From the NCBI GenBank assembly GCA_964520905.1, contig CAZFQL010000018.1:1-64000 (forward strand): a stretch of DNA of 64,000 bases. The letters are read 5' to 3'. The first letter of the stretch is position 1. Every line of letters starts with the position of its first letter. Positions 53,550 to 63,318 of this stretch are shown here, piece by piece. A model generated the notes under the pieces. That model ran no database searches, was not told the DNA's origin, and saw only the letters and a list, made by a program, of their open reading frames with translations. The DNA is from JAGVIE01 sp964520905. Lineage in GTDB: Bacteria; Bacteroidota; Ignavibacteria; UBA10030; SZUA-254. The translations under genes were made by a program, and so were the position numbers.

Positions 53550-53759
53550 TTTGCATATTCAAACTCCCATCTTTTCATTTCAATGATCAAGTTGATGATT
53601 GCTTATTTTGAGAAAATATAAGGAATGATTTACACGTTGTCAAGTTTTATACTAGATTTAACGAAGTTTATTAAAGATTTTTCGATATTTGTTGAAAAAT
53701 CGCACAAAATAAGGACATTTCGCCGAGTATCAATCTAATTAAATTTAGGCTTAATTGGT

Positions 53760-54845
53760 TCACCGCGTATTCTTTACCAATATTTTCTCTAATGCTGATA
53801 GTATAAAATTAATATTCGAATCGTCAATATTTCCGATGTGGGCTATACGAAATATCTTTCCAAAACACTCCGCTTGACCGGGTGCAATTATGAGATTATG
53901 CTCGTTCAATAATTTTGAATTAAAATTATCCCATGCAATCCCATCAGGAAGAAATACTGCTGTAACACAGAACGAAGGATTCTTCGAAAATATTTTTAAT
54001 CCAAGCCCGGTTAAACCTTTATGAAGAATTTTACTAATACGTTCATGCCGCTTCCATACATTTTCCATCCCCTCGACAGTGATCATCTGAAGTGATGTCT
54101 CTAATCCTCTAACGAGTGTTATAGCGGGCGTCCATGGTGTATCGTTTTTTTCGTATGCGATAAGAGATTTTTTCAAATCAAAATAATACTTCGGTAGTGT
54201 AGAAACCAGAGCGGATTGTTCTGCTCGATTACTGAAAGCGACAAATGCAAGTCCGGGTGGTATCATCAATCCTTTTTGCGAAGCTGTAACACACGCGTCA
54301 ATTCCCCATTCATCAAACCGAAACTCAAGCGCGCCAATTGCGCTAATGCCGTCAACAATTACCAGTGCGTTAGAATATTTCTGAACAACCTCTGCAACTG
54401 ATTTTACATCGGTTGTTGTACCGGTAGAAGTTTCGCAGTGCGTCAACAGTACGCCTTTAGTGTCAGGATGTATGCTGAGCTTTTCTAATATTTGCGTAAC
54501 TGTAACAGTTTCTCCCCATGGAATCTTAATTTCAACTACATTTAATCCGAATGCTCTTGCGATTGCGCTCCATCGTTCTCCAAACTTGCCTCCATTAACG
54601 CTGATCACTTTATCCCCCGCAGAGAATAAATTCACGATGATCGCCTCCATCCCCCCTGTTCCCGAAGATGTTAATGTCAGCACGGGCTGCATAGTTTGAA
54701 AAAGCGTTTGCAGATGCTTATTTACTCTTGCAAATATTTCGCGGAACTCCAGGCTCCGGTGATATATGATCGGCTCAGACATCTCCTGCATAACTTGTTC
54801 CGGTACAGGTGTGGGTCCGGGAGTAAAAAGATGTTTATTATGCAC
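53760..54845 (-). CDS. Class V aminotransferase, alanine/serine-glyoxylate type
   Basis: 361 aa from a GTG start. FTPGPTPVPEQVMQ, TLTSSGTGGMEAIIVNLF, the PLP-contact Asp165 (IVDGISAIG) and the Schiff-base Lys191 (ASQKGLMIPPG) are in place. Such enzymes use PLP to move amino groups, e.g. alanine or serine with glyoxylate, or act in purine breakdown or serine synthesis. Neighbours (TonB receptor, amidohydrolase) do not narrow the substrate. Confidence 0.88.
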   Translation of the reverse strand: MHNKHLFTPGPTPVPEQVMQEMSEPIIYHRSLEFREIFARVNKHLQTLFQTMQPVLTLTSSGTGGMEAIIVNLFSAGDKVISVNGGKFGERWSAIARAFGLNVVEIKIPWGETVTVTQILEKLSIHPDTKGVLLTHCETSTGTTTDVKSVAEVVQKYSNALVIVDGISAIGALEFRFDEWGIDACVTASQKGLMIPPGLAFVAFSNRAEQSALVSTLPKYYFDLKKSLIAYEKNDTPWTPAITLVRGLETSLQMITVEGMENVWKRHERISKILHKGLTGLGLKIFSKNPSFCVTAVFLPDGIAWDNFNSKLLNEHNLIIAPGQAECFGKIFRIAHIGNIDDSNINFILSALEKILVKNTR

Positions 54846-54919
54846 GTGTGTTATAAGAATTTAATTTTATTTCTCTAATCAGGAATCAGAGAAGTGATTT
54901 TTGCACTATTTAATTAAGA

Positions 54920-56614
54920 TTATCTTGAATCTGATTTTTTATGATATACTATTTTGCCATTCACGATCGTCATTTCAACTTCAGTTTTTAATATTTCGAT
55001 CTCATTAACTTCCATAATATCTTTCGAAAGGATTGTTATATCTGCCAATTTTCCTGCTTCGATTGTTCCTTTTTCATTCTCCTGGAAAGCGCCATACGCC
55101 GCCCACTGTGTGAAGCATTTGACTGCTTCTTCGCGCGTCATCCTCTGATCCGAGAACCAACCTCCGGCAGGATACCCCGATCTATCTTGCCGCGTGATTG
55201 CCGCATAGATACCAAAAAGAGGATTTACAAACTCAACAGGAAAATCTGAGCCGCCAATTATATGAACGCCTGTATTCAAAATCGATCTCCAAGCATAAGC
55301 CCCTTTTATTCTCTCGGGACCAAGCCGAGATTCAGCCCAATCCATATCGGATGTTGCATGTGTTGGCTGCATGCTCGGTAATATTCCTGTTGCCTTAAAT
55401 CGTGGAATATCGCCCGGCTGTAAAACCTGAACATGTTCTATTCGCCAGCGCGATGAATCCAATTCTTTCGAAGAAGATTGTAATATTTTTTCATATACAT
55501 TCAACATGATATGGTTTCCCCGGTCACCGATAGCGTGTGTACAAACCTGAAATCCGTTCTCAAGCGCTTGTTGGCAGGTCTGTTTTAGACTATCTTCGCT
55601 TGTTACTGTCAATCCGCGATTCTCGGGATCGTCACTGTAGGAATCTATCAGTGCGGCGCCTCGTGAACCTAAAGCACCATCAACGTAAAGTTTGATCGCA
55701 CGAACGGACAGTAATCCATTCCCATACCCAATTTCTTTCCCATTCTTTAGATAATATTTCCATGTTTCACCCGGTCCATCTATTACAGCATATATTCGAA
55801 TTGGACACTCACCTTTATCAATCAATTTTTTATAGATGGATATTGTTTCAAGATCGACCCCCATATCGTGAACTTCGGTGAGACCTAAGCGCGCACACTC
55901 TTCCATTGCGAGTATTAAACGTTGCTCGATTTCATCCTTAGTGAGCGGGGGTAGAACATTATCGATGAGGTTTATTCCATTATCCACAAGAATTCCCGAT
56001 GGGTCACCTTTACGATCTCTAATTATTTTCCCTCCTTCCGGATCTTTCGTCTCGCGTGTGATGTTCGCAAGCTGTATTGCCTTTGAATTTAGCCAAACAG
56101 CGTGTCCATCAATTCTCCTGAGTAAAACAGGATTTTCAGGCGCAATCTTATCTAACATCTCTCGTGTAGGGAATTCTTTCACCTCCCAGTTATTTTGATC
56201 CCACCCTCTCCCTATAATCCATTGACCTGCTTTGAATTTCTTTATTCTATCCCGAACCATGCCAGCAATTTGATCTGAAGAAGTTGTTCCAACCAAATCG
56301 AGTGTTTGCAATCTTCCACCTTCACCAAGAATGTGTGCATGTCCATCAATGAGTCCGGGAAGAACAGTTTTACCGTTAAGGTCTATTACATTATCCGATT
56401 TATACGCGCGTATCAAATCTTCCGAAGTTCCGACAGCAGTAATTCTATTATTACGGATTGCTATCGCTTGAGCAACGCTATTATTGGAGTCGAAGGTGTA
56501 TATCGTTCCATTGATTAACAACATACCGGCATCACGCGGCGTTGAGCGTATAAAATAATATACAAGAGCAACGATGACAATTGGTATGAATATCCACCAT
56601 CTTGTTTGGGACAT
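54920..56614 (-). CDS. YtcJ-like amidohydrolase, membrane-anchored
   Basis: 564 aa. One N-terminal membrane helix (about 6-22) precedes the amidohydrolase fold. Metal motifs GHAHILGEGG (HxH near 92-94), VHDMGVD, CTHAIGDRGN, EHVQVLQPGDI and GSDFPVE are present, along with the C-terminal GTIEAGKLADITIL strap. YtcJ-type enzymes hydrolyse N-acyl or exocyclic amide bonds; no specific substrate is visible. It is divergent from mazG. A ribosome site AATAGGAG precedes the ATG. Confidence 0.85.
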   Translation of the reverse strand: MSQTRWWIFIPIVIVALVYYFIRSTPRDAGMLLINGTIYTFDSNNSVAQAIAIRNNRITAVGTSEDLIRAYKSDNVIDLNGKTVLPGLIDGHAHILGEGGRLQTLDLVGTTSSDQIAGMVRDRIKKFKAGQWIIGRGWDQNNWEVKEFPTREMLDKIAPENPVLLRRIDGHAVWLNSKAIQLANITRETKDPEGGKIIRDRKGDPSGILVDNGINLIDNVLPPLTKDEIEQRLILAMEECARLGLTEVHDMGVDLETISIYKKLIDKGECPIRIYAVIDGPGETWKYYLKNGKEIGYGNGLLSVRAIKLYVDGALGSRGAALIDSYSDDPENRGLTVTSEDSLKQTCQQALENGFQVCTHAIGDRGNHIMLNVYEKILQSSSKELDSSRWRIEHVQVLQPGDIPRFKATGILPSMQPTHATSDMDWAESRLGPERIKGAYAWRSILNTGVHIIGGSDFPVEFVNPLFGIYAAITRQDRSGYPAGGWFSDQRMTREEAVKCFTQWAAYGAFQENEKGTIEAGKLADITILSKDIMEVNEIEILKTEVEMTIVNGKIVYHKKSDSR

Positions 56615-56768
56615 GGATTTCTCCTATTATTATTTTGGAATAACTGTTCATTTTGTGCAGGGGAAATATAAATATTCTCGATGACACTTCCAATGAATAA
56701 TCTTCATACAAATTGCTTTTCAACTCATTTTTCAGTAAGTTTTTTCACACATCAAAAAGGAATAATAA

Positions 56769-57530
56769 TTGTCGAACAGTGATTTTACAAAATTTGTGGA
56801 GATAACGAAACGATTGCGAAAGGAATGTCCGTGGGACAGAGAACAAACTCACGCATCTATCCGACACAGCTTAATTGAAGAAACCTACGAAGTGGTTGAA
56901 GCAATTGACAACAATAACATGGAAGAGTTGAAAAAAGAATTAGGCGACATATTGCTGCACGTAGTCTTCCATGCAAATATAGCCGAAGAACAAAATGAGT
57001 TCTCATTGAAGCAAGTCATTGATGGAATAACCGGTAAATTGATTTACCGCCATCCGCATGTATTTAGCGATACAAAAGTTGAAAGCACCGATCATATCAT
57101 ACAAAACTGGGAAAAACTTAAGAAAGGTGAAGGCAGAGAATCGTTAATGGACGGGGTACCGAAAGAACTGCCCGCCCTACTGCGCGCCCACCGTCTTACC
57201 GACAAAGCATCACGCGTTGGTTTCGATTGGGAGAAAAAGGAAGATGCATGGAAGAAAGTAGATGAGGAGATGCGCGAATTACACCACGCGATTGAATCAG
57301 GGAAGCAGGAAGATGTTGAAGCAGAGTTCGGCGACCTTCTTTTTGCGATGGTCAATTATTCCCGGTTCATAAATGTAAATCCTGAGAATGCATTACGCCA
57401 AACCGTCTCAAAATTTATTACTCGTTTTCAGTACATTGAGAAACGACTCAAGGAAATGGGAAAAGATATTCATTCGTCCTCATTGGAAGAGATGGATAAG
57501 CTTTGGAATGAAGCGAAAACTGCTAAATAA
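56769..57530 (+). CDS. mazG: Nucleoside triphosphate pyrophosphohydrolase MazG
   Basis: 253 aa from a TTG start with AAGGA 8 nt upstream. Two MazG domains are present. The first has LRKECPWDREQTHASIRHSL, IEETYEVVEAI and KKELGDILLHVVFHANIA, the metal-binding ExxE/ExxD pattern; the second begins near residue 160 (WKKVDEEMRELHHAIES, EFGDLLFAMVNYSR). It hydrolyses non-canonical or damaged (d)NTPs to monophosphates. Only plus-strand gene in this half of the window. Confidence 0.93.
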   Translation: MSNSDFTKFVEITKRLRKECPWDREQTHASIRHSLIEETYEVVEAIDNNNMEELKKELGDILLHVVFHANIAEEQNEFSLKQVIDGITGKLIYRHPHVFSDTKVESTDHIIQNWEKLKKGEGRESLMDGVPKELPALLRAHRLTDKASRVGFDWEKKEDAWKKVDEEMRELHHAIESGKQEDVEAEFGDLLFAMVNYSRFINVNPENALRQTVSKFITRFQYIEKRLKEMGKDIHSSSLEEMDKLWNEAKTAK

Positions 57531-57549
57531 TTCTTCTTGATATTCTTGT

Positions 57550-58557
57550 TTACTTCTCATTTTTCCCATTCAGTTCCGTCTTACCGTTCGTATGGAACTT
57601 ATCATATGCATCAATAATATCTTTTACAAGCTTGTGGCGGACAACATCGTTCCTGTCGAAGTAGCAGAACTGCACACCATCGATGTTCTGAAGAATTTCT
57701 CGGATCTGTACTAAGCCAGAAATAGTCTTTACTGGTAAATCGATTTGGGTAATGTCACCGGTTATGATGGCTTTTGAATTGGCGCCAAGCCGCGTGAGGA
57801 ACATTTTCATCTGCATACTCGATGCGTTTTGTGCCTCATCAAGAATCACGTAAGCGTTATTCAGTGTACGTCCGCGCATATAGGCAAGCGGAACAACTTC
57901 AATGACACGCCGTTCAACGTAGGTTTTAAGTTTATCGGGGGGAATCATATCATCGAGCGCATCGTATAAGGGCCTGAGATACGGATCGACTTTTTCTTTC
58001 AAATCACCGGGCAAAAAACCTAAACTTTCTCCCGCTTCAACCGCGGGTCTGGCGAGAATGATCTTCACAACTTCACGGTTTTTCAATGCCGCTACCGCCA
58101 TTGCAACTGCAAGATATGTTTTGCCTGTACCGGCAGGACCGATTGAGAAAACGATATCGTTTTTCTTTATCTGGCGAACATACTCACGCTGTCCCTGTGT
58201 CTTCGCGCGAATGATTCCGTTGCGTGTGTATAGAACCACCGATTCTAATTCACTGTCATCCATCTGGGAAGCGATACTTTTGGGAATAGCTGAATCGCCA
58301 TTCACTTTCACAAGATCAATAACCGTCTCAACATCATTGATTGATAGACTGCCGTTTTTGTTGATGATGTAAATTAGTTCCTTAAAAATCTTCTCAAGTT
58401 CTTCAACTTGATGCTGGTCGCCCCGTAAGGAAATATTATCACCACGAACTGTGATGTTAGCATCGAAATGATCTTCGATCACATGAAGGTTGGCATCGTT
58501 CAAACCGAGCAGTCTGAGCATGTCCACACCTTCGACTTTCATTTTTCTCTCAGCCAA
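57550..58557 (-). CDS. PhoH-family ATPase
   Basis: 335 aa from a TTG start; an ATG at 58542 is a possible alternative. A KH-like N-terminal region (residues 20-70) precedes the Walker A GPAGTGKT (140-147), RPAVEAGESLGFLPGDLKEK, and the Walker B VILDEAQNAS region. PhoH-like proteins are RNA-linked ATPases of uncertain function, commonly near ybeY. Here ybeY is not adjacent. Confidence 0.9.
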   Translation of the reverse strand: MAERKMKVEGVDMLRLLGLNDANLHVIEDHFDANITVRGDNISLRGDQHQVEELEKIFKELIYIINKNGSLSINDVETVIDLVKVNGDSAIPKSIASQMDDSELESVVLYTRNGIIRAKTQGQREYVRQIKKNDIVFSIGPAGTGKTYLAVAMAVAALKNREVVKIILARPAVEAGESLGFLPGDLKEKVDPYLRPLYDALDDMIPPDKLKTYVERRVIEVVPLAYMRGRTLNNAYVILDEAQNASSMQMKMFLTRLGANSKAIITGDITQIDLPVKTISGLVQIREILQNIDGVQFCYFDRNDVVRHKLVKDIIDAYDKFHTNGKTELNGKNEK

Positions 58558-58593
58558 CGAAGTTGTTTACTCCTATTAAATAATAATTGGTGA

Positions 58594-58639
58594 ATAAAAA
58601 ACAAGAAGCCCTCCTATCACTCGCGTGATGAAGGGCTTC
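58594..58639 (-). terminator. Terminator after the LysM gene
   Basis: GAAGCCCT and AGGGCTTC form an 8-bp stem with an inner CATCAC/GTGATAG-like extension, followed on the minus strand by TTGTTTTTTATTC. It ends the lipoprotein-LysM transcript before phoH. Confidence 0.8.
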
Positions 58640-58697
58640 CTGAAATATAAGAAGGTATTTAACAACCGTTCAAGCTTTTTAGCTTAATCTCACAAAA

Positions 58698-59459
58698 TTA
58701 CTGTTTGGGAGCTTCAGCCGGTGCGGCCGCTTTATTCCGGTAGTATCTGTTAGCAGCAGATTTTTCTTCCTTGGATAATTCCTTTCCTTCAGGAATTTTC
58801 AAGACCCATTTCGGTTTGATGACATCGGGATCTTTGATCATGTCGCGGTTACCCTGCCAGATTTTGGGCCACATCCATGCGTTTGCATAGATATCCTTTT
58901 TCTTGGCAATATTCCATAAGCAATCGCGATCTCTTCCCCATGTACCTACCGTGTAGGTTTTCTCTTTTTGGATGCTGTTCATTAATGCAGTAATCTTGTC
59001 CTGAAGAGCTTTTACCCTATCGCCATAGCGAGGAATCAGGCAGATCTTACTCTGAGCCATTTCCTTAATACGACTGTCTAACTGTGCAAGCTCGTCTTTG
59101 TAATTAATAAGCTCCGCATCAGACATTCGCTGGAGTTCGGCAACCCGATTTTCCATCTGAGCCAGCTCTTTATCGAATGCTTCAACATCAGCGCGCGTTA
59201 CGCCGAGCATTGCATACAGTGCATCTTCACAAGCAAGAAGATCGGTATCCAATTTTGAAGACTGAACTTTCAATCCTTCAATATCGGCGTTCAATTTTGT
59301 AACTTGCGCTTGTAAATCTACTTGCTTTGCTTTATAGCTGGTCATCTGTTCCTGCCACTGATCTTTTGTCATTTCCTCCTGAGCAAATAGCGGAGTAATG
59401 TTAAAGAGCATGACAACAACGATGAACAGTATTAACGAGAAAACATGGTTGTTTTTCAT
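58698..59459 (-). CDS. Secreted coiled-coil protein with C-terminal LysM-like domain
   Basis: 253 aa with a signal peptide (about 1-26, ending FAQ). Residues 30-160 form long heptad-like helices (VDLQAQVTKLNADIEGLKVQSS, DKELAQMENRVAELQ). The C-terminal domain (about 170-230) has TYTVGTWGRDRDCLWNIAKK, the LysM start, then PDVIKPKWVLKIPEGK. It should bind peptidoglycan and span part of the periplasm. It starts 1 nt after the lipoprotein stop, so the two are tightly coupled. A cell-envelope spacer or division role is inference. Confidence 0.82.
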   Translation of the reverse strand: MKNNHVFSLILFIVVVMLFNITPLFAQEEMTKDQWQEQMTSYKAKQVDLQAQVTKLNADIEGLKVQSSKLDTDLLACEDALYAMLGVTRADVEAFDKELAQMENRVAELQRMSDAELINYKDELAQLDSRIKEMAQSKICLIPRYGDRVKALQDKITALMNSIQKEKTYTVGTWGRDRDCLWNIAKKKDIYANAWMWPKIWQGNRDMIKDPDVIKPKWVLKIPEGKELSKEEKSAANRYYRNKAAAPAEAPKQ

Positions 59460-59460
59460 A

Positions 59461-59721
59461 TTACTTACCCAGTCCTTTCTTTACAGCTTCCTGATCGGAT
59501 TGGCATTGTTGAAGTTTACCATTTTTCTCAGCCACCTGTTTTTCAAGCGCCGCTTTCTCGCGTTGTTTTTCGGCGACTTGTTTTTCCAATGAACTTACTT
59601 CTGCTTTTAAATCGTTTAGCTGCTTCATCTCTTCGTCAGATGGCGTGTTCGAACAACTCGATAACAATAGCCCACCTGCTAAAAATAAAGCAACAACTAC
59701 AGTTTTTGAGATTTTACCCAT
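59461..59721 (-). CDS. Small coiled-coil lipoprotein
   Basis: 86 aa. A signal peptide with a lipobox (LLLSSC, Cys23) is followed by a coiled coil (EEMKQLNDLKAEVSSLEKQV, then repeats of the KQVAEK pattern) to the end. The layout resembles Lpp-like envelope spacers. It is the first gene of the lipoprotein-LysM pair and has its own TTGACA-N17-TATTTT promoter. Ribosome site TTAGGAGA precedes the ATG. Confidence 0.8.
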   Translation of the reverse strand: MGKISKTVVVALFLAGGLLLSSCSNTPSDEEMKQLNDLKAEVSSLEKQVAEKQREKAALEKQVAEKNGKLQQCQSDQEAVKKGLGK

Positions 59722-59768
59722 TGTTACTCTCCTAATATGTTCCTGATGTACTCAATGACAACGCTTAA

Positions 59769-59797
59769 AAAATAAGAAATAAATGGTATAATGTCAA
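59769..59797 (-). promoter_or_regulatory. Promoter of the lipoprotein-LysM pair, TTGACA-N17-TATTTT
   Basis: A perfect -35 TTGACA (59792-59797) and -10 TATTTT (59769-59774) spaced 17 bp, about 48 bp upstream of the lipoprotein ATG. Confidence 0.7.
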
Positions 59798-59831
59798 GCC
59801 AAATGATAATTAAATTGTTATATATCAATGA

Positions 59832-60548
59832 TTAAATAAGCCCTTTTTCGGCAAAACTCGTGAATTTGTCGATAGCGATAATAATGTGGTCATGCACCGG
59901 GATGCCGAGAATTTTACCTGCTTCAACGATTTGACGAGTAATCTGGATATCATCCGAACTCGGTTCCGGGTTACCGCTCGGATGGTTATGCATGAGAATG
60001 ATGCTCGCCGCTGGTTCGTTGATTGCAGGATAAAATACTTCACGCGGGTGAACGAGCGAAGAATTTAAAATGCCGTCGGATATCTTCACGATGCGAAGAA
60101 AATGATTCGCGCTATTCAACAACAATACTTTAAAAACTTCCTGCTTCAAATCCCGAAATCCAGATTGGAAATATTTGAACACATCTTCCGGTGAATTGAT
60201 ATTAATAATTTCCGAATCTTTTTTCGATGATCTCCTTCCCAATTCAAACGCCGCGAGAAGTGTGATTGCCTTAGTATCACCCAATCCTTTATACTGTCTT
60301 AATTCCTGCACTGAACGCGTGCAAATCCTGTGTAGAGTTTCATAATCTTTCAGAAGTGTATTCGCCAGATCGACCGCAGTTATTTTTCCGGCTCCGCTTC
60401 GGATGAGGATTGCTAATAATTCAGAATCGCTGAGAGATTGAACGCCGCGTGATAATAATTTTTCTCTCGGTCTTTCTTCCAGGGGCCACTCCGTTATTTT
60501 TAAATGATAGGATGACGGTTCACTTACTTTCTTGTTTGATTTAGACAT
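59832..60548 (-). CDS. RadC-family JAB-domain protein
   Basis: 238 aa. The N-terminal HhH-like region (KLLSRGVQSLSDSELLAILIRSG, LRQYKGLGDTKAITLLAAFELG) precedes the JAB metal-binding motif HNHPSGNPEPSSDD (HxH...S..D, about residues 187-200). The family is named DNA repair protein RadC, but the repair role is doubtful. It is followed by a short gap to the lipoprotein promoter. Confidence 0.93.
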   Translation of the reverse strand: MSKSNKKVSEPSSYHLKITEWPLEERPREKLLSRGVQSLSDSELLAILIRSGAGKITAVDLANTLLKDYETLHRICTRSVQELRQYKGLGDTKAITLLAAFELGRRSSKKDSEIININSPEDVFKYFQSGFRDLKQEVFKVLLLNSANHFLRIVKISDGILNSSLVHPREVFYPAINEPAASIILMHNHPSGNPEPSSDDIQITRQIVEAGKILGIPVHDHIIIAIDKFTSFAEKGLI

Positions 60549-60565
60549 TTCTCCTCCCTTCTAAA

Positions 60566-62365
60566 TTAGTTCACAGATATTTCCGTAACTTTTCTAACTT
60601 CATTATTGATGAATTGCAAAACCTGAAGTTCTCCATTCACCCTGTTCCTCGAAAAAGATATTCTCGAACCTATACCGGGATAACTTTTTGTACTTCCCAA
60701 TGCGCCGGTTAATTTAACACGCGTGATGGCGCCCCTATCGATCTGGTCAAGAAGCAATTTCATTAAATTGTATCCGCGTAATGTATATTTAGTCGGAGCT
60801 TTATTCATCTGCGCCGAGAATGATTTCACAAAATCCAAATATCGGGGATCATTCTTATCAAGATATGTGTCCGAAATGAACGACATCCTGTTTAAATACT
60901 GCTTATTCGACTCAAGCTGCTGCATGTCATACCATTCGTTACTTCCTAATATCTGTGTCTCGATATTAAAATATTTTATCTGTGATGCGAGAATACCTAT
61001 ATCCTCGGCATCCGAGATCGGTATGAACAATCCCTGTATAGCATCTACCGGTATTTCAAGATTCTGAACGTTTGCTAGTATACCAGTCAAAGCCAAGCCC
61101 GCACTCCTGAGGTTATAAAATTGATCACTCAGGTCGCTTGCACCTTTAGTATAAAAATCTTTTACCACAATCCGTGCGCCTAGTCGTTCTGCCTCTCTGG
61201 AAAAACTTTCGGCAAGCGCTTTCCCGATTGGTTCGGTCGTTGAGAGAATAGCGAGCTTTTTAAATCCTAACTCTTTAACAGCATACCTTGCCATCGCCTT
61301 TCCGCGCGTTTGATAATCGGGAGACGCCTGGAATACGTGCGAACTCAGAGCCGCAATTCCGTCTGCAGCTGCGGTCGGGGTTATCAGTGGAAGCCCGGCT
61401 CGCTCAGCTACCGGTGCACAAGCTTTGGCGATATTACTGAAAAGTGGACCAATTACCGCGACAACTTCTTTCATCCTTGCCAGATCTTTTAGCGCATCAA
61501 CTGCTACATCCGACTCACGTTCTGTATCCCTGATTTCTAATGTTACCGCCCCTGTAATCTGGTGTGTGATTCTATATTGATCCGTGGCGATTGTGATGCC
61601 ATCTAAAATTTCTTCCGATATCGTTCTTATGGAATTAGGCGCGCTTGTCTTCATAAACGGAAGAAGAACTCCCACCTTCAAGTTTACGTTCGCCGAGATT
61701 TTCTCTTTAAGAATTCTTGCTCTCGATTCGTGCTTACTTTTCGGAACTCGATTTAACATCTCATCCAACAATGCACCGGCGCGGTTGGGAACACCGGACG
61801 CAATATAACGTTCTGCAATTTTCAAATTTAGTAAATCCTTTACCGGCTCAGTTTTCGATTTTTCCCTAAGTTCATGTAAGATGTTTTCATCAAGTCTTTC
61901 ATCGGTAATCGACTCGAAGATAACCACCGCATTCGTTGAGAGGTTTCTGTTGGTTGTTGATTCAATGACATCGATCAGATGCCGGACTGCTTCCTCATCC
62001 TGTTGAAGCATCATATAATCGATCGCAAGTGTATAGTGTGCTTCATCCCTATAATTTGAACCGGGAAATCTCTTTAGGAAATCGGCAAGGAGCATTGACG
62101 ATTCCCGATATTTCTTAAGATTATGTAAGCTCTTTCCCGCCATGATATAAGCGGCAGTCGTACGCTGGTGTGCCGGGTCGTGTTTGAGTAGAATTTCGAA
62201 TGAGCCGAGCGCCGAAATAAAATCTCCCTTTTTGAATTGTTGGATAGCTCCGGCAAATTTTTTTTCCGCTGATGCGCTGTACCCAAATGATTCTTGCGAT
62301 AATCCCGACGTAACAATGCAAAACAATACTGCAATACTTGATAATAATCTTTTCAGATGCTTCAT
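60566..62365 (-). CDS. Secreted receptor-type binding protein with TPR N-terminus
   Basis: 599 aa with a signal peptide (about 4-22). Residues 30-200 are TPR-like helices (AIQQFKKGDFISALGSFEILL, LHNLKKYRESSMLLADFLK). The rest resembles type-I periplasmic ligand-binding domains (VKVGVLLPF-like start LKVGVLLPFMKTSAPNS, VAVIGPLFSNIAKACAPVAE, PLITPTAAADGIAAL), like LpoA or branched-chain amino-acid binding proteins. No ABC permease is adjacent. It lies just downstream of a TPR gene. Confidence 0.85.
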   Translation of the reverse strand: MKHLKRLLSSIAVLFCIVTSGLSQESFGYSASAEKKFAGAIQQFKKGDFISALGSFEILLKHDPAHQRTTAAYIMAGKSLHNLKKYRESSMLLADFLKRFPGSNYRDEAHYTLAIDYMMLQQDEEAVRHLIDVIESTTNRNLSTNAVVIFESITDERLDENILHELREKSKTEPVKDLLNLKIAERYIASGVPNRAGALLDEMLNRVPKSKHESRARILKEKISANVNLKVGVLLPFMKTSAPNSIRTISEEILDGITIATDQYRITHQITGAVTLEIRDTERESDVAVDALKDLARMKEVVAVIGPLFSNIAKACAPVAERAGLPLITPTAAADGIAALSSHVFQASPDYQTRGKAMARYAVKELGFKKLAILSTTEPIGKALAESFSREAERLGARIVVKDFYTKGASDLSDQFYNLRSAGLALTGILANVQNLEIPVDAIQGLFIPISDAEDIGILASQIKYFNIETQILGSNEWYDMQQLESNKQYLNRMSFISDTYLDKNDPRYLDFVKSFSAQMNKAPTKYTLRGYNLMKLLLDQIDRGAITRVKLTGALGSTKSYPGIGSRISFSRNRVNGELQVLQFINNEVRKVTEISVN

Positions 62366-62389
62366 TTTAGGTAATGGATACTTAGGTTT

Positions 62390-63280
62390 TTACTTGATTA
62401 CTTTTATTTTCGACCTTTGCAGTTTCCACTGCATTGATCGGGCTTGTTGATTCTTCGGATCGACATTGAGCGCTTTCTTAATATACTCGATGGCGCGTTC
62501 CATCTCGCCCTTCGCAGACAAAACCTGACTTAGATAGACCAATGTTTCAACCGATTGGGGCGATAGCTCGAGCGCTTTGCGGAGGTACGGCTCTGCTTCC
62601 GTGAAACGTTTCAGATGAATCAAACTTTCGCCGCACATCTGCCAGTTAGCCGCTTGTTCCGGGTCCATATCAACGGCAAGCACGAATTCTTTCTGTGCTT
62701 TTTTCCAATCGTCGATCTTTCCGTATGCAGAGCCGAGCAGATGATGATTCACTGCACTGTACGGATTCTTTTCGATGCCCCGCTTCAAATAATCTATTGC
62801 CTCAGTGTAGGCTTGCCGTTTGAGAAGCAACTCGCCTAACGATTCGTTGATCTTAGGATATTGCGGATCGTATTTAAGCGTTAAGCGAAATTGTTCTTCC
62901 GCAAGCTTGAAATTATTTTTAAAGTAATAAGCAACGCCCATATTGAAATGAACTTGCGGCAGTTTCTTCCCTACAAGCTTCTTATAAAGTGTAAGCGCTT
63001 TCTCGTATTCTTCAATCCGCAGATGATAACCGCCTAAATGGTAGGTAACCTCGACGTTCTCCGGAAACAGCTCCTGCGCCTGACGAAGTATTGAAATGGA
63101 AGCATGCTCTTTACCCAATTCGGCATAAAGTGAAGCTAATTCGAAATATGGAAGAAGAAACGATGGTTCCGCAGCTACAAGCCGATTATAGACCTGCATT
63201 GCATGGAGACGCTTTCCCTCTTCCACAAGCGCTCGTGCATTATCTAATAACCGGGCAAGCTGGATTTCATTCAATTTCAT
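62390..63280 (-). CDS. TPR-repeat protein
   Basis: 296 aa with no signal peptide. About eight tetratricopeptide repeats, with the W-LG-Y-A-P spacing visible in PYFELASLYAELGKEHASIS, VHFNMGVAYYFKNNFKLAEE, PKINESLGELLLKRQAYTEA and HLLGSAYGKIDDWKKAQKEF. It is a protein-protein interaction scaffold, probably cytoplasmic. It is 24 bp upstream of the receptor-type binding protein and likely co-transcribed. Confidence 0.88.
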   Translation of the reverse strand: MKLNEIQLARLLDNARALVEEGKRLHAMQVYNRLVAAEPSFLLPYFELASLYAELGKEHASISILRQAQELFPENVEVTYHLGGYHLRIEEYEKALTLYKKLVGKKLPQVHFNMGVAYYFKNNFKLAEEQFRLTLKYDPQYPKINESLGELLLKRQAYTEAIDYLKRGIEKNPYSAVNHHLLGSAYGKIDDWKKAQKEFVLAVDMDPEQAANWQMCGESLIHLKRFTEAEPYLRKALELSPQSVETLVYLSQVLSAKGEMERAIEYIKKALNVDPKNQQARSMQWKLQRSKIKVIK

Positions 63281-63318
63281 GACAGTGGAAACTTACAGAA
63301 TTTTTTAACGAAATTCAA

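Noticed and set aside
53439..53621. 60-residue plus-strand ORF between the TonB receptor and the aminotransferase
   Set aside because: It covers the promoter and Fur box, has no ribosome site and a composition typical of AT-rich intergenic DNA.
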